Below are positions 1 to 7,228 of a stretch of 29,511 nt of DNA, piece after piece (within the stretch, counting starts at the first letter, position 1; each line of letters starts with the position of its first letter). A program made the position numbers and the translations under genes. Origin of the DNA: Firmicutes bacterium UBA5227 (GTDB lineage: Bacteria > Bacillota > Clostridia > Tissierellales > Sedimentibacteraceae); assembly GCA_002409285.1 (NCBI GenBank), contig DHUT01000070.1, positions 1 through 29,511 on the forward strand, read 5' to 3'. The notes under the pieces are model-generated. The model had not been told where the DNA came from. It saw nothing but the letters and a program-made list of their open reading frames with translations, and searched no databases.

Positions 1-20
1 AGAAAGGTGGATTTATAAAA

Positions 21-482
21 ATGACTGACAGAGAATTATTAGAAATGATTGCTTCACAGGTAGGTACATTAACTAATCAGGTAGGTACATTAACCAATCA
101 GGTAGGTCCATTAACTAATCAGATAGACACATTAACTAATCAGGTAGACACATTAACCAATCAGGTAGACACATTAACTAATCAGATGGGAACATTAACT
201 GAACAGGTGGATGGACTTCAAATCGAAATGCAGGAAGGCTTTAGAGAAGCCTATAATGAAAGACAAGAAATGAAGACTGAAATTAAAGAAATGAAAACTG
301 AAATTAAAGAAATGAAAACTGAAATTCGGGATGTCAAGGAAACTGTAATTAAAATAGAGGATGAGCAGAAACAAAAATTCGGTGCCTTATTTGATGGATA
401 TAAACAGAATACAGATATTCTTGAAAGGGTTGAGAATGAAGTGTCTAAGCATGAAGATATTATTCTTAGGAGAGTTCAATAA
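21..482 (+). CDS. Small heptad-repeat coiled-coil protein, function unknown
   Basis: A 153-residue soluble protein with no signal peptide or membrane segment. After a short head (MTDRELLEMIAS) come seven near-identical heptads of the type QVGTLTN / QVDTLTN (about residues 13-61). Val and Leu fall at the a and d positions of a coiled coil. A second set of heptads (MKTEIKE, three copies, about residues 84-103) is charged and also coiled-coil-like. The C-terminal part (from about residue 110) is non-repetitive and contains LFDGYKQNT; I have seen similar tails on clostridial hypothetical proteins but can name no family. The start follows AGAAAGGTGG at positions 1-10. The gene converges on the deacetylase gene, with a shared inverted repeat between them. 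It is probably an oligomerising scaffold or adaptor, but no function can be assigned. Confidence 0.75.
   Translation: MTDRELLEMIASQVGTLTNQVGTLTNQVGPLTNQIDTLTNQVDTLTNQVDTLTNQMGTLTEQVDGLQIEMQEGFREAYNERQEMKTEIKEMKTEIKEMKTEIRDVKETVIKIEDEQKQKFGALFDGYKQNTDILERVENEVSKHEDIILRRVQ
57..203 (+). repeat. Seven tandem 21-bp coding repeats (heptad units)
   Basis: Seven in-frame copies of a 21-bp unit beginning CAGGTAGGTACATT, at 57, 78, 99, 120, 141, 162 and 183. Copies 1-3 and 4-6 show the same T, C, T alternation in the third-last codon (ACT/ACC/ACT), which suggests a 63-bp block duplication on top of the 21-bp unit. A change in copy number would keep the frame and alter only coiled-coil length. Confidence 0.9.
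270..329 (+). repeat. Three tandem 21-bp coding repeats (MKTEIKE heptads)
   Basis: Copies at 270-290 and 291-311, and a diverging third at 312-329, each starting ATGAARACTGAAATT. This is a second, independent heptad array in the same gene, with a charged rather than Thr/Asn-rich composition. Confidence 0.85.
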
Positions 483-526
483 AAAAGGAGCTATGCACTG
501 TTTCTAAAATTATATTACCATAACCT

Positions 527-581
527 ACAAAAATCAGTACAGTACAGATAATTGACCACTATGTCCTGTACTGATTTTTGT
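527..581. terminator. Bidirectional terminator candidate between convergent genes
   Basis: A perfect 16-bp inverted repeat, ACAAAAATCAGTACAG (527-542) and CTGTACTGATTTTTGT (566-581), separated by 23 bases. Each transcript would end the stem in a U-rich run (ATTTTTGT). It lies between the stops of the coiled-coil gene (plus) and the deacetylase gene (minus). The loop is unusually long for an intrinsic terminator. Confidence 0.6.
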
Positions 582-585
582 AATG

Positions 586-1413
586 TTACTTGGGCATATT
601 ATAATACTGCTGCCCTGCTGTAAGGGGTAATCCTCTGTATTCTGCCAGTTCACTAATTGTTACGAGCTGGTAGCCCATTTCAACAAGCTTTGGTATAAAT
701 ATTTTTGAAGCATCGGCTGTGCTTTTGTAAATATCATGCATCAGAACAATGTCTCCATCCTTTACTGTATTCAGCACATGGATGGTTACCTTCTGTGCAT
801 CCCTACTCTGCCAGTCTCTTGTATCTACGGACCACTTGATAATTGGTCTTGAAATTTTTTTATTTAGAGTTGCGTTACTTGCTCCATAGGGCGGTCTGAC
901 CAATGATGACACATAACCTGAGGAATCATATATTGATCCTTCTGTACTAAGTATCTGATTACTTATTTCTTCATCTGACAATTTCGTTAAATCTTTGTGG
1001 TTATAGGTATGATTGCCTACTTCGCTGCCTTCTTCTATTATCAATTTTACCGTGTCCTTATATTTATCCGCTTCTTGTCCAAGCACGAAAAACGTGGCGG
1101 AAGAATTATTGTTTTTTAATGTATCAAGTATTTCAGGAGTATATTTAGATGGTCCGTCATCAAAGGTAAGGGCAATCATGGGCTTGTCAGGATCTATTGT
1201 CCTTTTGCTTTCTTCTTCATTTTCCTCTTCTTTTTCTGCCGGTACAACTTTCTCAACGGTAGGATTCTGTATTACATCTGCCTCCCGGCTTTCAGCTTCT
1301 GAATCTGAGACAGGTATGTAATTTGGCAGCTCCTCATTCACAACGGCCGAACCTGTATTCACTGAAAAAATCATTATTACCGCCATCACAGTGGATAATA
1401 CTTTATTTAGCAT
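586..1413 (-). CDS. Secreted polysaccharide deacetylase (NodB / CE4 family)
   Basis: 275 residues. An N-terminal hydrophobic signal or anchor (residues 1-23) is followed by an acidic Glu-rich linker (about 38-72), then a carbohydrate esterase 4 domain. The CE4 motifs are present in order: TFDDGP (83-88, catalytic Asp85 and metal ligand Asp86), HTYNH (135-139, the two metal His), RPPYG (173-177), DTRDW (197-201) and LMHD (224-227, catalytic His226). The enzyme should remove N-acetyl groups from peptidoglycan or another N-acetylated glycan outside the membrane; the exact substrate cannot be told. The ATG is preceded by GAGAGGAGG at a normal distance. It lies about 190 bp downstream of pnp on the same strand, with a hairpin between, so it is probably a separate unit. 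No clear promoter was found. Confidence 0.9.
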   Translation of the reverse strand: MLNKVLSTVMAVIMIFSVNTGSAVVNEELPNYIPVSDSEAESREADVIQNPTVEKVVPAEKEEENEEESKRTIDPDKPMIALTFDDGPSKYTPEILDTLKNNNSSATFFVLGQEADKYKDTVKLIIEEGSEVGNHTYNHKDLTKLSDEEISNQILSTEGSIYDSSGYVSSLVRPPYGASNATLNKKISRPIIKWSVDTRDWQSRDAQKVTIHVLNTVKDGDIVLMHDIYKSTADASKIFIPKLVEMGYQLVTISELAEYRGLPLTAGQQYYNMPK

Positions 1414-1561
1414 AGAATAGCCTCCTCTCTCATACAGTATACCCTACATAAAAAAGTATAATCACATTATCAGTCAGTCGCATATATTGGGAATTCATGG
1501 CATACAAAAAAATAACAAAATCATGGTCATTACCTGATATTGTTATTGTTTAAATAGGATT

Positions 1562-1581
1562 CTGACTTGTAAACAAGTCAG
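1562..1581 (-). terminator. Weak terminator candidate after pnp
   Basis: A perfect inverted repeat CTGACTTGT / ACAAGTCAG (1562-1570, 1573-1581) about 20 bp past the pnp stop. On the minus strand it is followed by AATCCTATTTAAAC rather than a clean U-run, so termination may be leaky or need help. Confidence 0.4.
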
Positions 1582-1602
1582 CTCCAATTATTTTATTTTT
1601 CT

Positions 1603-3717
1603 TTATTTTGTTTTTTTCTCTTTTTCTATATCCGCCTCTTTTAAGGCTTCTTTTCTTGAAAGCTTGATTTTTCCCTGGTTGTCGATTTCAATTACTTTTA
1701 CAAGTATTTCATCGCCTACATTTAATACATCTTCTACCTTGGCAACTCTCTTGTCAGATATTTGAGATATGTGGAGAAGTCCGTCCTTGTTGTCGGTGAG
1801 TTCTACAAATGCACCGAACGTTGCCAGTCTTACTACCTTTCCAAGCATTATTTCCCCAACTTCAATTTCTTTTACAATGCCTTCAATGATTTTCTTTGCT
1901 TTGTATGCAGCTTCCACATTTTCGGCTGCAATCATTACCGAACCATCGTCTTCGATATCTATTTTAACGCCGGTTTCTTCGATAATCTTATTGATTACCT
2001 TGCCGCCTGCACCGATAACATCTCTGATTTTATCAGGATTGATAGTCATTCTGATGATCTTCGGTGCATACTTGCTTACTTCTGCTCTTGGTTTGTCAAT
2101 GCATGCAAGCATCTTGTCAAGTATGAACAATCTTCCTACGCGAGCTTTTTCCAAAGCATCGGTTAAAATATTTTTGTCGATTCCATGAACCTTTATATCC
2201 ATTTGTATTGCAGTAATACCGTCCTTTGTTCCCGCAACCTTAAAGTCCATGTCTCCCAAAAAGTCTTCCATTCCCTGGATATCAGTCAAGACCACAACAT
2301 TGTCTCCATCCTTCATCAGGCCCATTGCTACTCCGGCTACCGGTGCTTTAATTGGAACTCCTGCATCCATCAGTGATAATGTGCTGCCGCATACGGATGC
2401 CTGAGAAGTAGAACCGTTGGAACTTAGAACTTCAGAAACAAGCCTAATTGTGTATGGGAATACTTCTACAGGCGGAATCACAGGCTCCAATGCTCTTTCT
2501 GCCAACGCTCCGTGTCCGATTTCTCGTCTTCCGGGTCCTCTTGAGGGTCTGGTTTCTCCTACTGAGTATGAAGGGAAATTGTAGTGGTGCATATATCTCT
2601 TGGATGTTTCTTCGGAAATTCCATCTAATGTCTGTTCGTCGCTGGAAACTCCTAATGTAGCCACATTAAGCACTTGGGTCTGCCCTCTTGTGAATAGTGC
2701 CGAACCGTGAGTCCTTGGAAGAAGCCCAACCTCGCAGGTGATTTTTCTTATTTCGTCTATCTTTCTGTTATCAGGTCTTATGCCTCTTACGAGTATGTTT
2801 TCTCTTACCTTTTCTTTAACGATAGTGTATAGAGCATCATCTATGTCAGCTTCGTTTTCAGGATATTTTTCAATGAATACTTCCTTGGTCTTAGCTTTAA
2901 AGTCATCAATTTTTTCCTGTCTTTCAAGCTTATCAACAACTATGATTGCCTCGTTGATAATTGGAGCGGCATATTCTCTTATTTCCTGCTCAATTGCTTC
3001 ATCGCAGACAAATTTAACATAATCTAATTTCTTTTCTTTTCCCACTTCTGATCTTATTTCATTGATGAAATCGCATATTTTTTTAATTTCTTCATGGGCA
3101 AACAATATTGCTTCCAACATTTTTGCTTCGGGGATTTCATCTGCTCCTGCTTCAACCATCATTATGGCTTCTTTTGTTCCTGAAACAGTTAAGTTCAATG
3201 AGGTTATTTCTCTTTCTTTACTGTTAGGGTTAACAATAAATTCATCATTTATCATTCCGATATTAACCGCTCCTGTTGGTCCGTCAAAGGGAATGTCTGA
3301 TATGGATAATGCAATTGAAGACCCAATCATTCCTGCTATTTCAGGTGAACAATCCTGGTCAACGGACAATACGGTAACTGTAACCGAAACGTCGTTTCTG
3401 TATCCTTTTGGGAATAATGGTCTAAGTGGTCTGTCAATTAATCTTGATGTCAGTATTGCTTTTTCTCCCGGCTTACCTTCTCTTTTTATAAAGCCTCCTG
3501 GGATTTTCCCTACAGAGTAAAGCTTCTCCTCAAAATCTACGCTCAGCGGGAAAAAGTCTATCCCTTGTCTCGGCTCTTTAGAAGCAGCCACATTTGCCAT
3601 AATTACTGTATCTCCATATTGTACAAGACAGGAGCCGTTTGTCAGCTCTGCAATTTTTCCTGTGGTAACCTTCAATTCTCTTCCTGCAAGCATGTATTTA
3701 AAAATCTTTTCTTCCAT
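1603..3717 (-). CDS. pnp: Polyribonucleotide nucleotidyltransferase (PNPase)
   Basis: 704 residues, the usual full length. PNPase degrades RNA 3'-to-5' by phosphorolysis, releasing nucleoside diphosphates, and acts as a cytoplasmic trimer in RNA turnover. Domain order is first RNase PH-like core (about 10-145), helical linker, second and catalytic RNase PH core (about 320-455, with GRREIGHGALAERAL and the SNGSTSQASVCG active-site stretch), KH domain (about 555-616, IGAGGK loop) and S1 domain (about 620-690, ATFGAFVEL and GLLHIS), then a short Lys-rich tail. The ATG sits behind AAAGGAGGT. It follows rpsO, the classic rpsO-pnp pairing, with two stem structures in the gap. No domain is missing. 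Confidence 0.98.
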   Translation of the reverse strand: MEEKIFKYMLAGRELKVTTGKIAELTNGSCLVQYGDTVIMANVAASKEPRQGIDFFPLSVDFEEKLYSVGKIPGGFIKREGKPGEKAILTSRLIDRPLRPLFPKGYRNDVSVTVTVLSVDQDCSPEIAGMIGSSIALSISDIPFDGPTGAVNIGMINDEFIVNPNSKEREITSLNLTVSGTKEAIMMVEAGADEIPEAKMLEAILFAHEEIKKICDFINEIRSEVGKEKKLDYVKFVCDEAIEQEIREYAAPIINEAIIVVDKLERQEKIDDFKAKTKEVFIEKYPENEADIDDALYTIVKEKVRENILVRGIRPDNRKIDEIRKITCEVGLLPRTHGSALFTRGQTQVLNVATLGVSSDEQTLDGISEETSKRYMHHYNFPSYSVGETRPSRGPGRREIGHGALAERALEPVIPPVEVFPYTIRLVSEVLSSNGSTSQASVCGSTLSLMDAGVPIKAPVAGVAMGLMKDGDNVVVLTDIQGMEDFLGDMDFKVAGTKDGITAIQMDIKVHGIDKNILTDALEKARVGRLFILDKMLACIDKPRAEVSKYAPKIIRMTINPDKIRDVIGAGGKVINKIIEETGVKIDIEDDGSVMIAAENVEAAYKAKKIIEGIVKEIEVGEIMLGKVVRLATFGAFVELTDNKDGLLHISQISDKRVAKVEDVLNVGDEILVKVIEIDNQGKIKLSRKEALKEADIEKEKKTK

Positions 3718-3761
3718 GGTACCTCCTTTAAATAATTATCAATAACATTTTTAAAATAACA

Positions 3762-3779
3762 GAGCGGGAATCCCCGCTC
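3762..3779 (-). terminator. Hairpin between rpsO and pnp (partial terminator or processing site)
   Basis: GAGCGGG (3762-3768) pairs with CCCGCTC (3773-3779) around a 4-base loop. On the minus strand it is followed by TGTTATTTTA. Because pnp follows on the same strand without an obvious promoter, this is more likely a leaky terminator or an RNA-processing/stability stem than a full stop. A weaker pairing, ATAAGC/GCTTAT (3798-3835), flanks it and overlaps the rpsO stop. Confidence 0.5.
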
Positions 3780-3831
3780 CTTAATTTTACTTATAGTATA
3801 AGCGACGTTACCAACTGTATAGGTTGTCTGC

Positions 3832-4095
3832 TTATCTTCTTAATCCTAATTTTGCAACAATTGCCCTGTATCTTTCAATATCATTTTCCTTTAAGTAGTT
3901 AAGAAATCCTCTTCTTTGTCCAACCATCTGCAAAAGACCTCTTCTTGAATGGTGATCTTTTTTATTGTCTTTTAAGTGTTCAGTCAGGTTGTTGATTCTG
4001 TATGTGAGCAGTGCTATCTGAACCTCGGGTGAACCTGTGTCATGCTCATTAATTCTGTACTGTTCAATGATTTGTGTTTTTTGTTCCTTTGTCAT
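3832..4095 (-). CDS. rpsO: 30S ribosomal protein S15
   Basis: 87 residues from the chosen start. S15 is a primary 16S rRNA-binding protein of the 30S platform. The family core is plain: HDTGSPEVQIALLTYRI, the HHSRRGLL loop that contacts rRNA, and the LGLRR C-terminus. An ATG four codons upstream (4107) is rejected because it lies inside the ribosome binding site (ATGGAGGATAAT, then ATG at 4095), and S15 proteins normally begin with MTKEQK-like residues. It has its own sigma-A-like promoter at 4180-4208 and a structured leader, and precedes pnp. Confidence 0.97.
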   Translation of the reverse strand: MTKEQKTQIIEQYRINEHDTGSPEVQIALLTYRINNLTEHLKDNKKDHHSRRGLLQMVGQRRGFLNYLKENDIERYRAIVAKLGLRR

Positions 4096-4125
4096 ATTAT
4101 CCTCCATTTTTAATTAATTCACCAT

Positions 4126-4149
4126 AATCCAAGCAATACGTTGAGGATT
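4126..4149 (-). promoter_or_regulatory. Stem-loop in the rpsO leader, possible S15 autoregulatory site
   Basis: On the minus strand AATCC and GGATT (outer arms 4145-4149 and 4126-4130) enclose a second short pairing CAA/TTG. The structure lies about 30 bases upstream of the rpsO start, in a leader of roughly 77 bases. S15 is known to repress its own mRNA through varied leader structures in different bacteria. Assignment here rests on position only. Confidence 0.35.
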
Positions 4150-4179
4150 CGTAAAACTTAGGCTATGGAAATACAATAA

Positions 4180-4208
4180 ATTCTACCATAAACATATGTT
4201 TTTGTAAA
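4180..4208 (-). promoter_or_regulatory. Sigma-A promoter for rpsO-pnp
   Basis: On the minus strand TTTACA (4203-4208), a 17-bp spacer, then TAGAAT (4180-4185). It lies in the gap between ribF and rpsO. The -35 overlaps an AT-rich inverted repeat TTTGTAAA/TTTACAAA (4201-4224) that may weakly terminate the ribF transcript. Confidence 0.65.
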
Positions 4209-4236
4209 CATAAATTTTTACAAAATCTTCAATTTG

Positions 4237-4992
4237 TCAAATGATTCTGTCCAGAAAAACAATATCGTCATTTTTCTCTAATTTTTTATCAAAGATAAGG
4301 ACGGAACCATTTCTGTCGGTTCTGATTGTTACCATCATTTCTTTACTTCCTGCAAGAATTCTGTATCGTCCGTCTGCAGGAATTACTATACTGCTTTTAT
4401 TATCTGTAAAAGCAATATTTTTATTAAAATCTACATTAATTTCATCGGCAAATATGGTGTACTTATTAATTAATAGATTATTTGCATCGCAGATTTTACC
4501 TTCTGTCAACAAATTTCGCACCAGCGTGCTGCTGACTGCTATTCCATTATATTTAACAGGATAAATTTCTTCGACTCTGTATCCGTATTTATCCTGAAGC
4601 TCTCTCAGGGTATTCACATTTCCGCCTGCTTTATATCCGAAAGTAAAGTTATATCCTACCACAATATTTTTTGCATTATATTTATCTATCAGTATTTCCC
4701 TGATAAATTGTTCCGGCGAATATTTTGAAATTACATCGTCAAGTTCTATTTCAGCTATATCTGTCACACTATAGGATTTTAATAATTTTAGTTTGACATT
4801 TCTTGAGTTAATGTATTTAATATTGTAATTTGATTTTTTTAAGTCTTTTTTTACAAACCTGAATGTAATTATTATGCTGTCTCGGTTTGTTTCATGGCTC
4901 AGCTCAATCATGCGTCTTATTAAAGCGTCATGACCGATATGAATGCCATCAAAATTACCAATAGCAATACATGATTCGTTTCTATTTTTCAT
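4237..4992 (-). CDS. ribF: FMN adenylyltransferase (RibF-like) lacking a recognisable riboflavin kinase domain
   Basis: 251 residues from the ATG at 4992, which follows GGGTGA at a fair distance; an in-frame GTG at 5001 has no visible ribosome binding site. Bacterial RibF normally has about 310 residues and two activities: riboflavin kinase (C-terminal) and FMN adenylyltransferase (N-terminal, makes FAD). Here the N-terminal nucleotidyltransferase domain is intact, with GNFDGIHIGH (12-21), YSPEQF (91-96), VVGYNFTFG and SSTLVR (154-159). The last 76 residues lack the GRG loop and the PTAN motif of the kinase and look like a shortened, degraded beta-barrel. The gene follows truB by 16 bp and is last in its operon. 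See findings. Confidence 0.85.
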   Translation of the reverse strand: MKNRNESCIAIGNFDGIHIGHDALIRRMIELSHETNRDSIIITFRFVKKDLKKSNYNIKYINSRNVKLKLLKSYSVTDIAEIELDDVISKYSPEQFIREILIDKYNAKNIVVGYNFTFGYKAGGNVNTLRELQDKYGYRVEEIYPVKYNGIAVSSTLVRNLLTEGKICDANNLLINKYTIFADEINVDFNKNIAFTDNKSSIVIPADGRYRILAGSKEMMVTIRTDRNGSVLIFDKKLEKNDDIVFLDRII

Positions 4993-5008
4993 CTGTCTCA
5001 CCCATAGT

Positions 5009-5881
5009 TCATATAAGTAATTTATCTATTTTAACTTTATTTTCGCCTGTTTTTTCCCCTATTCCAATTAAATATCCTTTACAGTAAATATAAAATTCTT
5101 TGCAGATTAAATCAGGTGTTGTTGCATAAACTTCATTACCTGCAGTGAGTCTGCTGTAATATTTTTCGTCAACAGCTATTTTTTCCAAAGGGTAAACTTC
5201 ATCCAACGGTAAAAGGCATTCTTTCAGCCTGTTGCTTTTAAATAAATATTCCAGTTCTTCCAAGGTTACAGAATTTTCAATACGTAAACCTTTTGCTTCT
5301 GTTCTTACAAGAACTCCCATATGTCCGAAAGTCCCAAGACTTTCTCCTATATCACTGCACAATGTCCTCATATATGTACCTTTTGAGCATTTAACCTTCA
5401 TCAAGGCTCTTGTACCATCAAACTTCAACAGTTTCAGTTCCTTAATTTCAATCGGTCTCCCCGGCTTCTCAACATAGATATTTTGTCTGGCATATTCATA
5501 CAACTTCTTTCCGTTTAATTTTACGGCTGAATACATGGGGGGTGTCTGGAGCTGTTTTCCTTGAAATTCTTCCAGAACTCTTATTAAATCTTCCCTGTCT
5601 GCATTTACATATTCTGTTTTATTTATTACTGTCCCATAACTGTCCTGAGTGTCGGTGCTCTGACCTAAAATCAACTCACAAATATATTCCTTATCACCGT
5701 TCATTAAATAGTCACTGAGCTTTGTCCCTTTTCCAACACAAACAACCATGACTCCGGCAACATTAGGATCAAGAGTGCCTGCATGGCCAACTTTTTTTAT
5801 ATTCAAAATTTTTCGTATTCTGCTTACCACATCATGAGATGTCATTCCGGTTGGCTTTAAAATGTTCAGTATTCCGTTCAT
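5009..5881 (-). CDS. truB: tRNA pseudouridine(55) synthase TruB
   Basis: 290 residues. TruB isomerises U55 in the T-loop of tRNAs to pseudouridine. The N-terminal LNILKPTGMTSHDVV and the catalytic motif GHAGTLDP (32-39, nucleophile Asp38) are clear. A second core motif, MYSAVKLNGKKLYEYAR, follows, then the KCSKGTYMRTLC stretch. The C-terminal 60 residues are PUA-like. Its ATG overlaps the nrnA stop by one base (TAATG) and the GGAGAA site lies inside nrnA, so translation is probably coupled. It sits in the normal order nrnA-truB-ribF. Confidence 0.97.
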   Translation of the reverse strand: MNGILNILKPTGMTSHDVVSRIRKILNIKKVGHAGTLDPNVAGVMVVCVGKGTKLSDYLMNGDKEYICELILGQSTDTQDSYGTVINKTEYVNADREDLIRVLEEFQGKQLQTPPMYSAVKLNGKKLYEYARQNIYVEKPGRPIEIKELKLLKFDGTRALMKVKCSKGTYMRTLCSDIGESLGTFGHMGVLVRTEAKGLRIENSVTLEELEYLFKSNRLKECLLPLDEVYPLEKIAVDEKYYSRLTAGNEVYATTPDLICKEFYIYCKGYLIGIGEKTGENKVKIDKLLI

Positions 5882-6849
5882 TATTCTCCAAATTGTTCTT
5901 TAAAGGTTTCAATTAATATTTTCTTTGCATTTTCAACAGTATCTTCAATTTCAAATCCTGCCGCTTTTGCATGACCGCCTCCGCCAAACTTAACCGAAAC
6001 AGCGGATACATCTATGTCATTTTTGGATCTTAGACTTATCTTAGTGTTCTTCTCTCCATATTCCTTCAGCACGCAGGAAACCTCAACCTCTTTAATCTCT
6101 CTTATAAATTCAACAACTCCGTCCACATCTCCCATTTCAACATTGTTTCTTTCTAAAATATCTCTGGTAACAGAAGCAACGCCAAATTTATTGCAAAAAT
6201 AAAGCTCTATGCCACCAATGGATTCAATAAATGCCCTGACTACATTTGACGGCTTTGAATTATAGACTGTGTTGTCAATTTCTGCAACATTTACTCCAAG
6301 TTCAATGAGCTCTGCAGCCTTTCTGTGGGTTGCTGATGAAGTGCTTGAATAACTGAACCTGCCTGTATCTGTGAGTATGGCAATATATATGTATTCGGCT
6401 ATTTGTTTTGTTAGCTTGCCTCCGGATGTTTTCAATATATCATATAACAGCTCACCTGTGGAACTCATGGTTGGCTCAATTATATTTATAGTTGCATAGC
6501 TTTCATTTGTTTTATGGTGGTCAATACATACGGATTTTTTAGTATTTTTTAAAACATCTTTAAATTTTCCAAGTCTTTCTGCATCGCTGCAGTCTAAAAT
6601 AAACAGCAAATCAAATTCTCTGTTGTCATATTTATCTGCAATGATTCCTTGTCTCACAAATTGCCTATAATTAAAGGGGATTGCACCATCAACACATACT
6701 GTCAGGTTTTTATTAAGGGGCTTAAGAAATTCATATAGGGCCATTACAGACCCTATACAGTCTCCGTCAGGGGATTTGTGTCCTGCAATACAGATTTCTT
6801 GAGAAATATTAATTAAATTAAATACTTCTTTTACATCATTCGGATTCAT
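5881..6849 (-). CDS. nrnA: Bifunctional oligoribonuclease / pAp phosphatase (DHH family)
   Basis: 322 residues. NrnA degrades very short RNAs (nanoRNA) and dephosphorylates 3'-phosphoadenosine 5'-phosphate. The DHH domain shows HKSPDGD (24-30), DCSDAERLG (86-94), DHHK (110-113) and DTGRFSYS (161-168). The DHHA1 domain ends with GGGGHAKAAG (289-298). The start is set at 6849, six bases after AGGAAGG; an upstream in-frame ATG at 6873 has no such site. The chosen start overlaps the rbfA end by 14 bp, giving probable translational coupling. All metal-binding positions I can identify are intact. Confidence 0.95.
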   Translation of the reverse strand: MNPNDVKEVFNLINISQEICIAGHKSPDGDCIGSVMALYEFLKPLNKNLTVCVDGAIPFNYRQFVRQGIIADKYDNREFDLLFILDCSDAERLGKFKDVLKNTKKSVCIDHHKTNESYATINIIEPTMSSTGELLYDILKTSGGKLTKQIAEYIYIAILTDTGRFSYSSTSSATHRKAAELIELGVNVAEIDNTVYNSKPSNVVRAFIESIGGIELYFCNKFGVASVTRDILERNNVEMGDVDGVVEFIREIKEVEVSCVLKEYGEKNTKISLRSKNDIDVSAVSVKFGGGGHAKAAGFEIEDTVENAKKILIETFKEQFGE

Positions 6850-7207
6850 CTTCAACCTTCCTGCTCTCTTCATCTTCTATGACCTTGTTTATAAGACCTG
6901 CCATGTATATGCCTCTTTCTATGGAATCATCTCTTTCAAAAATCAACTCCGGAGTTATGCGTATCTTAATTCTTTTGCCTACCTCTCTTCTTATGAAGCC
7001 TTTTGCACTTTTTAATGCTTCTAAGGTAGGTTCTGCATCTCCATATACAGAAATATACACTTTTGCATATTTCAAATCTTCTGTAACATGCACATCCGTT
7101 ATACTTAACAGCTCTGATATCCGAGGGTCTTTAACCTCATCCCTGATTACTTCGTAAATTACCTTTTTCATTTCACCAGACAATCTGCTATTTCTTCTTT
7201 TTGCCAT
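6836..7207 (-). CDS. rbfA: 30S ribosome-binding factor RbfA
   Basis: 123 residues. RbfA is a single KH-like domain protein that binds immature 30S subunits and helps mature the 16S 5' end. Family features are the basic start MAKRRNSRLS, the stretch VKDPRIS, VTEDLKYAKVYISVYG and the C-terminal RIRITPELIFERDDSIERG. The tail is acidic (EDEESRKVEDESE). AAAGGGG precedes the ATG. It lies 21 bp after infB and overlaps nrnA, the normal Firmicutes order. Confidence 0.96.
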   Translation of the reverse strand: MAKRRNSRLSGEMKKVIYEVIRDEVKDPRISELLSITDVHVTEDLKYAKVYISVYGDAEPTLEALKSAKGFIRREVGKRIKIRITPELIFERDDSIERGIYMAGLINKVIEDEESRKVEDESE

Positions 7208-7228
7208 GTTATACCCCTTTCAACACAA

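Noticed and set aside
57..203. Regularly spaced short repeats that could suggest a CRISPR array
   Set aside because: The units are directly adjacent at 21 bp with no unique spacers, and they keep an open frame encoding heptads.
3062..3520. Reading frames on the plus strand inside pnp
   Set aside because: They are shadows of the pnp coding frame without translation signals or recognisable domains.
4108..4236. A frameshifted riboflavin kinase remnant downstream of ribF
   Set aside because: The 129-bp gap holds the rpsO promoter and leader and no frame with kinase motifs.
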